From Desulfotomaculum copahuensis (GTDB lineage: Bacteria > Bacillota > Desulfotomaculia > Desulfotomaculales > Desulfovirgulaceae): a stretch of 41,016 bases of DNA. Positions 1-7,983 of the stretch are shown here, piece after piece. The notes under the pieces are model-generated. The model did not search any database and was not told where the DNA came from. It saw only the letters and a list, made by a program, of their open reading frames with translations. Positions within the stretch are counted from its first letter, which is position 1. The number at the start of each line of letters is the position of its first letter. A program made the translations under genes and the position numbers. The stretch spans positions 1-41,016 of the forward strand of contig NZ_LYVF01000191.1 of NCBI RefSeq assembly GCF_001655685.1, given 5' to 3'.

Positions 1-5
1 ATGTC

Positions 6-455
6 TTATATGTCATCTTCCTCTTCACCGCCGCAAGCGCGGCCCTCGAGCATCTCCGGCTCATCGGCCGCCTCAAACCGGTCGTCGTTGATGAAAACCA
101 CTTCATCACAATTCGGGCAGGTTACTTCGATTACATCGTCATCTTCAACGATCCCGGCGTCAAAACACACCGTTTCGCCACAGCGGGGACATTTTACCTC
201 CATATATTCCGCCTGCTCCTGATCATCATCCTGATCGTAGATTTCGTCTTCCAGCGTATAAAGATCTTCGTCAATGCTTTCCAGATAATCTTCCAGCTGG
301 CCGTGCGCCTCCTCCAGCCGGCCGAAGGAATCGGCAAAATCATTCAGCACATCGATAATACCGCCCAACAGACGGCCTTCCTTGCTTTCCGGCGACAGAT
401 CCATGCCCGCCGACAATCCCTGCAGGTAAGCAACCCGTGACCTTAAATCTTCCAT
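6..455 (-). CDS. CD1247-domain zinc-ribbon protein
   Basis: A 149-residue acidic protein of unknown function. The N-terminal 50 residues (DLRSRVAYLQGL, then ESKEGRLL) match the CD1247 N-terminal domain found beside efp in many Clostridia. The middle is a predicted coiled coil rich in Glu and Asp. Residues around 90-125 hold two CxxC pairs (CPRC and CPNC) that should bind one zinc in a rubredoxin-like knuckle. The ATG start has the ribosome site GAGGGGGG a few bases upstream, and a TAA stop lies at 6-8. It is the last gene of the aroQ-pepQ-efp string. Family members are sometimes mislabelled AraC regulators, but no helix-turn-helix is visible here. The family assignment is from recognition; the function is unknown. 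Confidence 0.8.
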   Translation of the reverse strand: MEDLRSRVAYLQGLSAGMDLSPESKEGRLLGGIIDVLNDFADSFGRLEEAHGQLEDYLESIDEDLYTLEDEIYDQDDDQEQAEYMEVKCPRCGETVCFDAGIVEDDDVIEVTCPNCDEVVFINDDRFEAADEPEMLEGRACGGEEEDDI

Positions 456-475
456 ACCTCGACCCCCCTCGGTTA

Positions 476-481
476 ATTATA
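476..481 (-). promoter_or_regulatory. Possible -10 box upstream of the CD1247-like gene
   Basis: The minus strand reads TATAAT about 20 bases before the start codon. The matching -35 region is poor, so this is a weak candidate. The gene may instead be served by read-through from efp. Confidence 0.3.
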
Positions 482-581
482 CGGGCAGTAAAAGTTGACT
501 GCTTTAGTATTACCCGGCAAGGGGGGACTTTAAACATTTTACTTTACATGCCGCCTCGCCAACAGCGGAATGACCGCCGTA

Positions 582-1139
582 TCACGCCCGTTTGATGTAT
601 TGCCCGGTGCGGGTGTCTATTTGCAGGACGTCACCGGTATTGATGAAAAAAGGCACCTGGACCACATAGCCCGTCTCCAGCGTGGCCGGTTTGGAACCGC
701 CGGAAGCGGTGTCGCCCTTGATCCCCGGCGCCGTTTCCGTCACTGTAAGCTCCACGAAATTGGGCAGGTCCACACCGATGGATTTGCCCTGGAACAAGAG
801 CAGGTTGATGGTCATGTTCTCCTTGAGGTATTTCACCGCATCACCCAGTTGCTCGGCCGTCAGCGCCATTTGATCGTAGCTTTCCATGTCCATGAAATTG
901 TAATTGCTGCCGTCGTTGTACAGATACTGCACTTCCCGCCGCTCAATATGCGCACGGGGAATTTTCTCCCCGGCATTGAAGGTCTTTTCCACCACTGCCC
1001 CGGTGCGCATGTTTTTAATCTTGGAGCGTACGAAAGCCGAGCCCTTCCCCGGTTTTACGTGCTGAAACTCCACCACCTGATAGACATCGCCGTCCAGCTC
1101 GATGGTCAACCCGGTGCGAAAATCGTTGGTTGAAATCAC
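582..1139 (-). CDS. efp: Translation elongation factor P
   Basis: A 185-residue protein of the usual length for EF-P, which binds between the ribosomal P and E sites and relieves stalling at polyproline stretches. It shows the N-terminal KOW-like domain with the loop KPGKGSAF, where Lys32 is the residue that carries the post-translational modification in other bacteria. The two following OB domains are complete, ending in the family-typical [11 protein letters not shown]. The start is GTG at 1137-1139, preceded by the purine-rich GGGAGGTAGAAGGAA; starting there gives the canonical MISTNDF opening. It lies downstream of pepQ, and a terminator-like hairpin in the gap suggests partial uncoupling. 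The neighbourhood contains very proline-rich proteins (the PilO tail), which would be natural EF-P clients. Confidence 0.97.
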   Translation of the reverse strand: MISTNDFRTGLTIELDGDVYQVVEFQHVKPGKGSAFVRSKIKNMRTGAVVEKTFNAGEKIPRAHIERREVQYLYNDGSNYNFMDMESYDQMALTAEQLGDAVKYLKENMTINLLLFQGKSIGVDLPNFVELTVTETAPGIKGDTASGGSKPATLETGYVVQVPFFINTGDVLQIDTRTGQYIKRA

Positions 1140-1300
1140 TTCCTTCTACCTCCCGCTATTGATCATTAACATGAAAATGGGCTTCTGCTTTGCGGCTGAC
1201 ATACAAAATCCACCGGTTCCGGCCGGGCGGCTTGAAGTACCGCGGCACAAAAGTCGCGACGCACCGGTCAGCCAATCCCGGCTAGCGGCGGGCACTCCGG

Positions 1301-1327
1301 AAAAAAGTCCGTCCGCCGGACCGGCGG
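1301..1327 (-). terminator. Terminator-like hairpin between pepQ and efp
   Basis: The sequence at 1313-1327 is a perfect GC inverted repeat (CCGCC, loop, GGCGG). On the minus strand it is followed after five bases by a run of six T at 1301-1306. It could attenuate read-through from pepQ into efp, which would then need its own promoter in the 222-base gap. Confidence 0.5.
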
Positions 1328-1361
1328 CAATAACGGCGGAAATCCGGTGATGCCTGTGCTC

Positions 1362-2447
1362 CTAGCCCGCCCGGCCGCAGATCAGCAACTGCTCCTTGGG
1401 CGCACCGGTCAGGATACGGCAGCCGTCTTCCCTAACCACCACCATGTCCTCAATGCGCACGCCCCCCCATCCGGGGAGGTAAATGCCCGGTTCCACGGTG
1501 ACCACCATGCCGGGCTGCAGCACCGTTTCGTCCCGTTTGGAGAGAGCCGGCTCCTCGTGCACCGCCAGACCGACCCCGTGACCGGTGCCATGACCGAAAT
1601 TATCCCCGTATCCGTAACCGGCGATCACATCCCGGGTCGCCCGGTCGGCATCACAGGCCTTCACCCCGGCGCGCACGGCTTTGATGCCCGCCTTTTGCGC
1701 CTCCAGCACAATGCGGTAGATTTCCTGCTGCCGGGCGTCCGGCGGCCGGCCGATCACCACCGTACGGGTAATGTCGGAGTTATAGCCGTCCAGCGTGCAG
1801 CCGAAGTCCAGGGTCACCAGGTCGCCGGCCTGCAGCACCCGGTCCGTGGCCGTGCCGTGAGGCATGGCGCCGCGCGGGCCGGAGGCCAGAATGGTGTCAA
1901 AGGCCAGTTTGGCCGCCCCCTGGCGGCGCATGAAAAATTCCAATTCCAGGGCGGCTTCCCTTTCCGTGACGCCGGAACGCAAAAAAGTCCGGATGTGTTC
2001 AAAGGCGCGGTCCGCCAGGGCCACCGCCCGGGCCAGGCGTTCAATCTCGCCGGCATCCTTCACCTGCCTGATCTTTTCCACCACGCCGTACAGCGGGGTC
2101 AGTCCGGTATCCCCCAGTTTTTCCTGCAGGGTGGCAAACTGCCGGTACGTAAGAAAATCGCCTTCGCAGCCGGGCCTGGTCACACCCCAGCCGGGCAGTT
2201 CCCCGGCCAGCTTTTCAAACAGCGAATCCTTGAACATGCTCACCCGGCAATGAGGGCACTGCTGCTTTGCCTGTTCATAATAACGGAAATCGGCCAGGAA
2301 ATGGACATCCCGGGCGGTAACCACCACCGCCCCGGCCGAACCGGTAAAACCGGTCAGATAATACCGGTTTTCCGGACGCATAACTAAAAGCGCGTCCACG
2401 TTTGCGGCACGGCACGCCTCCCTGACCCGTGCTATTCTTTGCTGCAT
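1362..2447 (-). CDS. pepQ: Xaa-Pro aminopeptidase/dipeptidase (M24B)
   Basis: A 361-residue cytosolic metallopeptidase of the pita-bread M24 family, which cleaves Xaa-Pro bonds. The first 130 residues form the creatinase-like N domain (ALLVMRPENRYYLTGF). The catalytic domain shows all five metal ligands in their expected motifs: Asp in LVTLDFGC and SDITRT, His in GHGTGHGVG, Glu in TVEPGIY and Glu in RIEDMVVV. The ATG at 2445-2447 is preceded by GGGAGGAA. The start lies inside the end of aroQ (16-base overlap), so the two are probably translationally coupled. The aroQ-pepQ-efp order is common in Firmicutes. The exact substrate preference cannot be read from the sequence. Confidence 0.93.
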   Translation of the reverse strand: MQQRIARVREACRAANVDALLVMRPENRYYLTGFTGSAGAVVVTARDVHFLADFRYYEQAKQQCPHCRVSMFKDSLFEKLAGELPGWGVTRPGCEGDFLTYRQFATLQEKLGDTGLTPLYGVVEKIRQVKDAGEIERLARAVALADRAFEHIRTFLRSGVTEREAALELEFFMRRQGAAKLAFDTILASGPRGAMPHGTATDRVLQAGDLVTLDFGCTLDGYNSDITRTVVIGRPPDARQQEIYRIVLEAQKAGIKAVRAGVKACDADRATRDVIAGYGYGDNFGHGTGHGVGLAVHEEPALSKRDETVLQPGMVVTVEPGIYLPGWGGVRIEDMVVVREDGCRILTGAPKEQLLICGRAG

Positions 2448-2893
2448 TGTTTATTCCTCCCGACCGCGGCCAGTTCCACCGCCGCCCGCAGGGCCAGCCG
2501 GTATCCCGTCCCGCCCAGTCCGCTGATCTGGCCGGCGGCCACCGGGGCAATCACCGAATGATGGCGGAACTCCTCCCGGGCATAAATGTTGGAAAGGTGC
2601 ACTTCAATCACCGGAATGCCGACAGCCGCCACGGCGTCGCGCAGGGCCAGGCTGTAATGGGTGAAGGCACCGGGGTTGAACACCACCGCATCCTCCTTTT
2701 CCACCGCCTGATGCAGCCTGTCCACCAACTCACCTTCGTGATTGGACTGGAAAAAGGATATTTCCACGCCCAGCCCGGCCGCCAGTGCGCCCAACCCGGC
2801 GTTGATTTCGTCCAGGGTCAGGGCGCCGTAAACGGCGGGCTCCCGGCGCCCCAACAGATTCAAGTTCGGACCGTGCATAACCAGTATTTTCAT
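2432..2893 (-). CDS. aroQ: 3-dehydroquinate dehydratase, type II
   Basis: A 153-residue dodecameric-type dehydroquinase, catalysing the third step of the shikimate pathway. The signature motifs are complete: MHGPNLNLLGRREP, the lid-loop Tyr in PAVYG, QSNHEGELVD, NPGAFTHYS with the catalytic His, EVHLSNIYAREEFR and a C-terminal GTGY. The ATG at 2891-2893 is preferred because it gives the standard MKILVMHGPN opening; another ATG two codons upstream is possible, and the ribosome site (GGCGGTG) is modest. It heads the operon with pepQ, which it overlaps. It is physically separate from aroB, aroK, aroC and aroE, which sit about 22 kb away in this window. Confidence 0.95.
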   Translation of the reverse strand: MKILVMHGPNLNLLGRREPAVYGALTLDEINAGLGALAAGLGVEISFFQSNHEGELVDRLHQAVEKEDAVVFNPGAFTHYSLALRDAVAAVGIPVIEVHLSNIYAREEFRHHSVIAPVAAGQISGLGGTGYRLALRAAVELAAVGRNKQCSKE

Positions 2894-2932
2894 GATCATC
2901 ACCGCCGTAAAGGAGCGTTGCACACATTTCAC

Positions 2933-2938
2933 ATTTTA
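2933..2938 (-). promoter_or_regulatory. Candidate extended -10 promoter of the aroQ operon
   Basis: The minus strand reads TGGTAAAAT about 40 bases before the aroQ start, an extended -10 type element. The -35 region is weak. The position is right for the operon promoter, but this is only a sequence match. Confidence 0.35.
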
Positions 2939-3110
2939 CCACAAAAACGGGCGTCTGGAAAAGATTTATTGCAAACCTGGGCGCGAACGCCTCGAAAATT
3001 CTTGCCATGATAGAAAAAACCGTACCTTTGCAACAAAAAGTCCAGCCGCCGGCACCCGTCGCACACCTTTCCCGGCTGCAGTTCATGCACCGGTACGATG
3101 CCGTTACGAT

Positions 3111-4454
3111 TTACCGTCCGCTGATGCTCATACGGGACACCCGGAGGGTGGGACTGCCCTTGCCGCCAAAGAAAGTGAGGTCGTTGCCCACGCCGTCCAC
3201 TGCCTTGAGCAGTTCCAGCACATTGCCGGCAATCGCCACTCCCCGCACCGGCCGGGTCAGGGTACCGTTTTCAATTAAAATGCCGGACGCGCCCACGGAA
3301 AAATCACCGGAAATGGGGTTGGCCGTATGCATGCCCATCACTTCGGTCACGTAAAGACCATCGCCGGTATTTTTGATCAGTTCGGCCGGAGAAGTATCCC
3401 CGGGCTCAATATACAAATTGGTCGTCCCCACCTCCGGCGTAGCTTTGAAGGAGTCTCGCACGCCGTTGCCGGTGGACTTGACGCCGTCCTTGGCGGCGGT
3501 GTAGGTATTATGCAGGAATCCCTTGAGCACACCATGTCCAATCAACTCGGTGCGTCCGGTGGGTACGCCCTCCCCGTCAAAGGGGGCCGAAGCAATACCT
3601 CCCGGCCGGGCGCCGTCATCCACCACCGTCACCTTTGGCGAAGCCACGTTCCGGCCTACCCGGCCCGCAAAAAGGGAGCGGCCCTTCTGCACCGCCTCGG
3701 CGGTCAGACCCGGTCCAAGCAGGCCGAGAAAGCCGGTGGCCACATAGGGTTCCAGCAGAACGGCGGCCTGGCGGGTGGACACCGGCCGGGCGCCCAGCAT
3801 GCGCACCGCCCGCTCCGCCGCCCGGCGGCCCAGGGCGGCGGCATCCAGTTCGTTGAAGCGCAGCCGGTAATCCAGGGCGAAACCGGTCTGGCTGTCCTCC
3901 CCCTCGCCGGCCACCAGCGCTATGTACAGACCGCAAAAGGCAGTGCGGTAAGTGGCTGCAATACCATGGCTGTTCACCAGGGTGACCTCGCTTTCCGCGT
4001 CCTGGTAAACCGAACTTTCGATAATATTAACCCGGGAATCCAGTTCCCGGGCCGCTTTTTCCATCTGCCGGGCCAGTTCAATCTTTTCCTCCTCACCGGC
4101 CTGATTGATCGCCGGATCATAAATATCCAGCCGGGGGTAACCGGCGTACGGTTTGGGCAACACCCGGTAGGGGTCGGCCGCTGTCCGCGAGGCGTTGGCC
4201 AATGCTTGCCGGGCAATGTTTTCCACCGCCTCACGGCTCAAATCGGTAGTAAAGGCAAAACCGGTTTTTCCGTCCACCATCACCCGCAGTCCCAAACCAC
4301 AGTCCCGGGCCAGTTTCATGGTTTCCACCCGGCCCTCGCGTACTTCCACGGTCATTTCCCGGCCGGAATTAAGATAAGCCTCAATCATGCCGGCTCCCAG
4401 CGCGGCGGCCCGTTCCAGCGCAAATTGGGCTATATTCAGCGCGTTATTCACCAT
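3111..4454 (-). CDS. tldE: TldE/PmbA subunit of the TldD-TldE protease
   Basis: A 447-residue protein of the TldD/PmbA superfamily. It lacks the HExxxH zinc motif seen in the TldD homologue at 5582-7000, so it should be the non-catalytic TldE/PmbA partner. In characterised systems the TldD-TldE heterodimer degrades unfolded peptides and matures some peptide precursors. Family landmarks include GREMTVEVREGRVE near the N terminus, the central VVDDGARPGG, DGEGVPTGRTELI and the C-terminal SGDFSVGASGILIENG. The start is ATG at 4452-4454 with AAAGGAGAG eight bases upstream; an in-frame TTG six codons earlier lies within that ribosome site. Its partner is encoded 1.1 kb upstream on the same strand, with two unrelated small genes between them. 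Confidence 0.9.
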   Translation of the reverse strand: MVNNALNIAQFALERAAALGAGMIEAYLNSGREMTVEVREGRVETMKLARDCGLGLRVMVDGKTGFAFTTDLSREAVENIARQALANASRTAADPYRVLPKPYAGYPRLDIYDPAINQAGEEEKIELARQMEKAARELDSRVNIIESSVYQDAESEVTLVNSHGIAATYRTAFCGLYIALVAGEGEDSQTGFALDYRLRFNELDAAALGRRAAERAVRMLGARPVSTRQAAVLLEPYVATGFLGLLGPGLTAEAVQKGRSLFAGRVGRNVASPKVTVVDDGARPGGIASAPFDGEGVPTGRTELIGHGVLKGFLHNTYTAAKDGVKSTGNGVRDSFKATPEVGTTNLYIEPGDTSPAELIKNTGDGLYVTEVMGMHTANPISGDFSVGASGILIENGTLTRPVRGVAIAGNVLELLKAVDGVGNDLTFFGGKGSPTLRVSRMSISGR

Positions 4455-4522
4455 TTCCCGCTCTCCTTTCAATTATCATAGTATAATTCAATGGAATCAA
4501 AGCTATTCCTTTTTCCGCCAAT

Positions 4523-4544
4523 AAAAAACTGCCCGGCGGCAGTT
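4523..4544 (-). terminator. Intrinsic terminator after the YabG-like gene
   Basis: The stem AACTGCC / GGCAGTT (4527-4533 with 4538-4544, four-base loop) is followed on the minus strand by TTTTATT. It lies between the YabG-like gene and tldE, so tldE is probably transcribed from its own promoter. A TATACT box is present about 30 bases before the tldE start, without a convincing -35. Confidence 0.75.
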
Positions 4545-4611
4545 AATCACATTTGGCGTTGTTTGCCGCGCCGTAATGCGGCACGGCGGCCCACGGATCC
4601 GGGCGCCGCTG

Positions 4612-4824
4612 TCAATGCACGTAAAAACCGCTGGTCAGGGCAAACAAGTTGCGTAGCGAGACCGGGGCCAGTTCCTGCACCGCGGCTTCTGTTACTTGTG
4701 CCGGATCCAGCATGGCCAGAATGGCCACCCTTTCTCCCGTGTCCTGCCTGGTATAGAAGCCGAGAATACAAAACTGCATGTCCTCGCCGTAAACTTTGCG
4801 GGTTACAATGTCGCCGATTTTCAT
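4612..4824 (-). CDS. Small protein resembling the YabG N-terminus
   Basis: A 70-residue protein with an excellent ribosome site (GAGGAGGT, seven bases before the ATG), so it is very likely expressed. The opening MKIGDIVTRKVYGEDMQF and the segment RVAILAMLDPAQVTEA resemble the first 60 residues of the sporulation protease YabG (MKIGDIVxRKSYGxDIxF). The protease catalytic region is absent. It could be a stand-alone SH3-like/KOW-like module, a regulator that competes with full-length YabG, or a gene remnant that kept its expression signals. Intrinsic terminator downstream; nothing else shares its transcript. The similarity is from memory and is moderate. Confidence 0.7.
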   Translation of the reverse strand: MKIGDIVTRKVYGEDMQFCILGFYTRQDTGERVAILAMLDPAQVTEAAVQELAPVSLRNLFALTSGFYVH

Positions 4825-5141
4825 AATTCCTACCTCCTCAGGTTAGCTGAAGGCATACTTTAGTATCTTGGACAAGAGAGTTTACATAAAATCAGACAGT
4901 TTATCCCGAAGGCCGGTTGTTCCAAACGGGCCAATTTTATTCCCTTTGTTACCATATGCCCCAAAACACCCGGATGTGTATGGTTGTTGACGGCATGAAT
5001 TATATAAGCTGGAATATCAGACAATTACGGGTAACGGCCGGACGGCTCCGTATAGCAGCCGGCGTAATGGAACATAATAGTAACAGCCAATGTCCAGGGT
5101 GGAGCATTGGGATTATTGATGAATAAAAAGGAGTGGTTGGA
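4825..5141. other. Non-coding gap between divergent small genes
   Basis: About 317 bases separate the YabG-like gene (minus) from the DUF3243 gene (plus). The region is AT-richer than its surroundings and must hold both promoters. TTGACG at 4996-5001 on the plus strand is a possible -35, but no correctly spaced -10 follows. No hairpin, RNA motif or convincing open frame was recognised. Confidence 0.5.
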
Positions 5142-5420
5142 TTGGACATCCAGCAGGTCAACACGGACTGGGAAAACTGGAAGCGGTTTCTGGGACAGGC
5201 GGTGGAATTCGCCGAGGAACTGGGGGTTTCCCGGGAGCGCATCACCAATCTGGCACAGCAGGCCGGCCAGGTGCTGGCGGACAACGTCACCCCGGCCAAC
5301 CCGGAGCAAAAAGCGTTGAAGGAACTGTGGACGGTGGCCGATCAGCAGGAAAGACAGATGCTGGCCAATCTGATGACCAAACTGGTGGCCAACCGGCCGG
5401 GGAGTTACGCGGCGTTTTAG
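5142..5420 (+). CDS. DUF3243 family protein
   Basis: A 92-residue helical protein matching the DUF3243 family (Bacillus subtilis YmfJ). The hallmarks are WENWKRFLGQAVEFAEELGVS near the N terminus, then the conserved LKELWTVADQQERQMLANLMTKLV. The start is TTG at 5142: the ribosome site AAAAAGGAG ends eight bases upstream, whereas the in-frame GTG at 5133 overlaps that site. It is the only plus-strand gene in the first 31 kb and lies between tldE and tldD, pointing toward tldD. The function of the family is unknown; it is conserved in spore-forming Firmicutes. A bidirectional hairpin lies downstream. Confidence 0.88.
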   Translation: MDIQQVNTDWENWKRFLGQAVEFAEELGVSRERITNLAQQAGQVLADNVTPANPEQKALKELWTVADQQERQMLANLMTKLVANRPGSYAAF

Positions 5421-5488
5421 ACTCCATCCGGCGGCCCGGTCGCGGGATTCGGTGTGTACGGCTTTTACGGAAGAATATCAAATCCAGT

Positions 5489-5525
5489 AAAGGGCGGGAT
5501 GTGATTTTCGAACATCCCGCCCTTT
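5489..5525. terminator. Hairpin between convergent DUF3243 gene and tldD
   Basis: A perfect 14-base-pair stem (AAAGGGCGGGATGT with its complement, nine-base loop) lies 69 bases after the DUF3243 stop and 57 bases before the tldD stop. It can serve both convergent genes. The T-tracts on either side are short, so efficiency is uncertain. Confidence 0.65.
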
Positions 5526-5581
5526 GTGTTTCCGGATTTAAACCGCGCATAACCGGTACCGCGAGATTTCACGGCACCGGC

Positions 5582-7000
5582 TTACAGCCGGCGGATTTGG
5601 CCGTTGGCCTTGCCGTGTCCGGTGCCGCCCACAATCAGTTCCTTGATCGCGATGGTGGGCTGGGCGTCGCTAACGGGCACCCCCTGACCGTCCTTGCCGC
5701 AGGTGCCGATGGTGAAGCCCAGGTCGCTCCCGACCATCTCCACGATGCGCAGCACCTCCGGACCGTTGCCGGTCAGAGTGGCCCCGCGCACCATCGGCCC
5801 CACCTGGCCGTCTTTAATCAAATAGCCTTCGGCCACATCGAAGACAAAGTCGCCGGTGGTGGTGTTCACCTGACCGCCGCCCATCTTCTTCACCAGCAGG
5901 CCTTCTTTTGTCTCCTTGATGATCCTTTCCGGATCCGCCTTGCCGGGGGCGATATATGTATTGCCCATGCGCGGAATCGGTTTGTGCTGGTAGGACTCCC
6001 GCCGGCCGTGGCCGTTGGATGCCCGTCCCTCCTTGCCGGCGGTCAGCCGGTCGTACATATAGTCGGTAAGCACGCCGTTTTCGATCAAAGTCACCTTGCG
6101 CGCCGGCACGCCTTCGTCGTCAAAGCGGTAGGAACCGTAGCGATCGGCCATCCCGGCGTCGTCGATCACCGTGACCACGTCAGCGGCCACCTTCTGCCCC
6201 TGTTTGCCGGAGTAAACCGACAGCTTCTTCTGGGCCAGGTCCGCCTCCAGGCCGTGCCCGCAGGCTTCGTGCACCATAGTGCCGCCGGCCTCCCCGGCCA
6301 TGACCACGGGCATCTTACCGGCCGGCGCCGGCTTCGCCTGCAGCATCTCCACCGCCCGCCGGGCGGCCGTTTCGGCGATGGACTGGGGGGTGAAGCGCTC
6401 GAGCAGCTCAAAACCGGATAGACTGCCGGCGGCCTCATAGCCGGTCTGAATCACGGAACCGGCCGCGGCTACCGCCTGCACCATCAGGCGGGTGCGGATG
6501 CGTTCATCCTCCACATAATCGCCGGCGCTGTTGGCAATCACCACCTGCTGCACCACATCGCCGTAACCCACCATCACCTGCTTGATCTGCTGCGTATCCA
6601 CCGCCCGGGCGGCCCGGTCGGCAGCCTCCACCGCCGCCACCTTGCGCCCGGTGTCCACCGCGTCCGGGCGCTCCCGGATGGTGAAGTTCACCAGCGGTTC
6701 CACCCGGCGCAGGTCCAGGTTGTAGTCCTTTTTTGCCCCCTTCGCCGCACGGCTGACCACCCGCGCCGCCTCCGCCAGGCCCTCCCGGCTCAGGTCATTG
6801 GTGTAGGCATAGGCGGTGGACTCCCCGTTCAACACCCGGATGCCCGCTCCGGCGTCGATGCCCGAGTGCACCCGCTCGATCCTGCCCCCCTCGGCGCCGA
6901 TGCCCGTGGCCTGCTTGTGCTCCACAAAAACATCGGCAAAATCGCCACCGTTGGCCAGGGCCAGATCCAGCACTTCCTTTAAAAGCTGTTTATCGACCAA
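5582..7000 (-). CDS. tldD: TldD zinc metalloprotease subunit
   Basis: A 472-residue TldD homologue with the zinc-binding motif HEACGH in GGTMVHEACGHGLEADL, so this is the catalytic partner of the TldE homologue at 3111-4454. Other family landmarks are DDEGVPARKVTLIENG, GHGRRESYQHKPIPRM and the C-terminal TCGKDGQGVPVSDAQPTI. The start is TTG at 6998-7000 with GCGAGGTG about eight bases upstream. The full length and intact motif argue for a working enzyme. A promoter with good boxes lies in the upstream gap. In many genomes tldD and tldE are adjacent; here they are separated by about 1.1 kb holding the DUF3243 and YabG-like genes. Confidence 0.94.
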   Translation of the reverse strand: MVDKQLLKEVLDLALANGGDFADVFVEHKQATGIGAEGGRIERVHSGIDAGAGIRVLNGESTAYAYTNDLSREGLAEAARVVSRAAKGAKKDYNLDLRRVEPLVNFTIRERPDAVDTGRKVAAVEAADRAARAVDTQQIKQVMVGYGDVVQQVVIANSAGDYVEDERIRTRLMVQAVAAAGSVIQTGYEAAGSLSGFELLERFTPQSIAETAARRAVEMLQAKPAPAGKMPVVMAGEAGGTMVHEACGHGLEADLAQKKLSVYSGKQGQKVAADVVTVIDDAGMADRYGSYRFDDEGVPARKVTLIENGVLTDYMYDRLTAGKEGRASNGHGRRESYQHKPIPRMGNTYIAPGKADPERIIKETKEGLLVKKMGGGQVNTTTGDFVFDVAEGYLIKDGQVGPMVRGATLTGNGPEVLRIVEMVGSDLGFTIGTCGKDGQGVPVSDAQPTIAIKELIVGGTGHGKANGQIRRL

Positions 7001-7070
7001 AAGGAAACACCTCGCTTTAAAATTGACCGCTTATCGGACAGGTGGGGGAAAAACCATCTATCTCCAATAT

Positions 7071-7100
7071 AATATACCCCGGAAGAGGACTGGTAAGCAA
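7071..7100 (-). promoter_or_regulatory. Predicted sigma-A promoter of tldD
   Basis: The minus strand reads TTGCTT (7095-7100), 18 bases, TATATT (7071-7076), about 70 bases before the tldD start codon. The remainder of the 213-base gap shows no other signal. Confidence 0.5.
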
Positions 7101-7213
7101 TGTATATTAAAAATTTTAAACCCCGCCGGCGGACGGCATAGGAAAACCGGCCGGGCGGATTTTTTAAACCCGTCCGGCACCGGTAAAAGGCGAAGCTAAA
7201 CGGCGGCGGCAGG

Positions 7214-7864
7214 TCAAATAAGCCCCATTTCCGCCAAACACGCAATTCCCGGCGGCAGGGGCTCGCGCCACAACCAGTTCACCTGCAACCGGAAACCGGG
7301 CAAGACCGCCGCGTGATAGTCACCCTGATCATCCGCCGTATGCAGGTGGTAGCGTCCGTTGCTTCCCAACCGGTAAAATTCAGCCTGCTGCCGGTCGGGA
7401 TCAATGAGCCAGTATTCCCGCACACCCGCGGCCTCGTATTCCACATATTTTTCCTCCCGGTCGCGGGTCAGGCTCTCCGGGGACGTTATTTCCACAATCA
7501 AATCGGGAGCGCCGTCTAGATAGGTTTCTTTGAGCAACGGCAGTTTTTCATTGCCCACATACAAAATGTCGGGTTCCCGCCCCCGGCGCAGTGTTTGGGG
7601 CAAACGGACCAGGAAGGGAGCGGGTAAAACTTCGCCGCACTCAAATTTGCCGGCATACGCCCCCAGCAGGAACAAAAGAAACCGGGCAATCCGCTGGTGT
7701 TTCAACGCTGCCGGCGTCAACAGGACCACCTCGCCATCCACCCATTCCGCCCATGTATCTTCATCGCACCAGGCCAAAAACCCTTCAAAACTGATCCGGC
7801 CCTCCGGCAGTGGTTTCAGCGGCTTGCAAGCATATGGCTCAACAGCTTCTTTAAACTTATCCAT
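7214..7864 (-). CDS. Uma2 family (DUF820) PD-(D/E)xK nuclease-fold protein
   Basis: A 216-residue protein of the Uma2/DUF820 family, which has a restriction-endonuclease-like fold. Typical motifs are FLAWCDEDTWAEWVDGEVVLLTPA, EPDILYV, PDLIVEITSPES with the core Asp and Glu, and the EKYVEYEAAGVREYWLIDP stretch. The ATG at 7862-7864 is preferred because AGGGGGT sits seven bases upstream; an in-frame GTG three codons earlier overlaps that ribosome site. Family members are abundant in cyanobacteria and some Firmicutes and often travel with mobile DNA; no partner gene was recognised here. Biological role unknown. Confidence 0.85.
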   Translation of the reverse strand: MDKFKEAVEPYACKPLKPLPEGRISFEGFLAWCDEDTWAEWVDGEVVLLTPAALKHQRIARFLLFLLGAYAGKFECGEVLPAPFLVRLPQTLRRGREPDILYVGNEKLPLLKETYLDGAPDLIVEITSPESLTRDREEKYVEYEAAGVREYWLIDPDRQQAEFYRLGSNGRYHLHTADDQGDYHAAVLPGFRLQVNWLWREPLPPGIACLAEMGLI

Positions 7865-7921
7865 TTTCGGCACCCCCTTTCACCATCGCATACTGATCGG
7901 CTCTTTGCAGATGTATCAATG

Positions 7922-7950
7922 ATATTACCATCATGCCGCGGTGAAAACAA
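7922..7950 (-). promoter_or_regulatory. Predicted promoter of the Uma2 gene
   Basis: The minus strand reads TTGTTT (7945-7950), 17 bases, TAATAT (7922-7927), about 60 bases before the start. Spacing is ideal. It suggests the Uma2 gene is transcribed separately from the pilin genes upstream of it. Confidence 0.45.
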
Positions 7951-7983
7951 CAACCGGCCGCAGTGGGGAAAAAGCGCTCAATG

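Noticed and set aside
1347-2387. Long plus-strand frame of 346 codons opposite pepQ
   Set aside because: It lies entirely antisense to a clear M24 peptidase, has no ribosome site or family resemblance, and is the expected shadow of GC-rich third-position bias.
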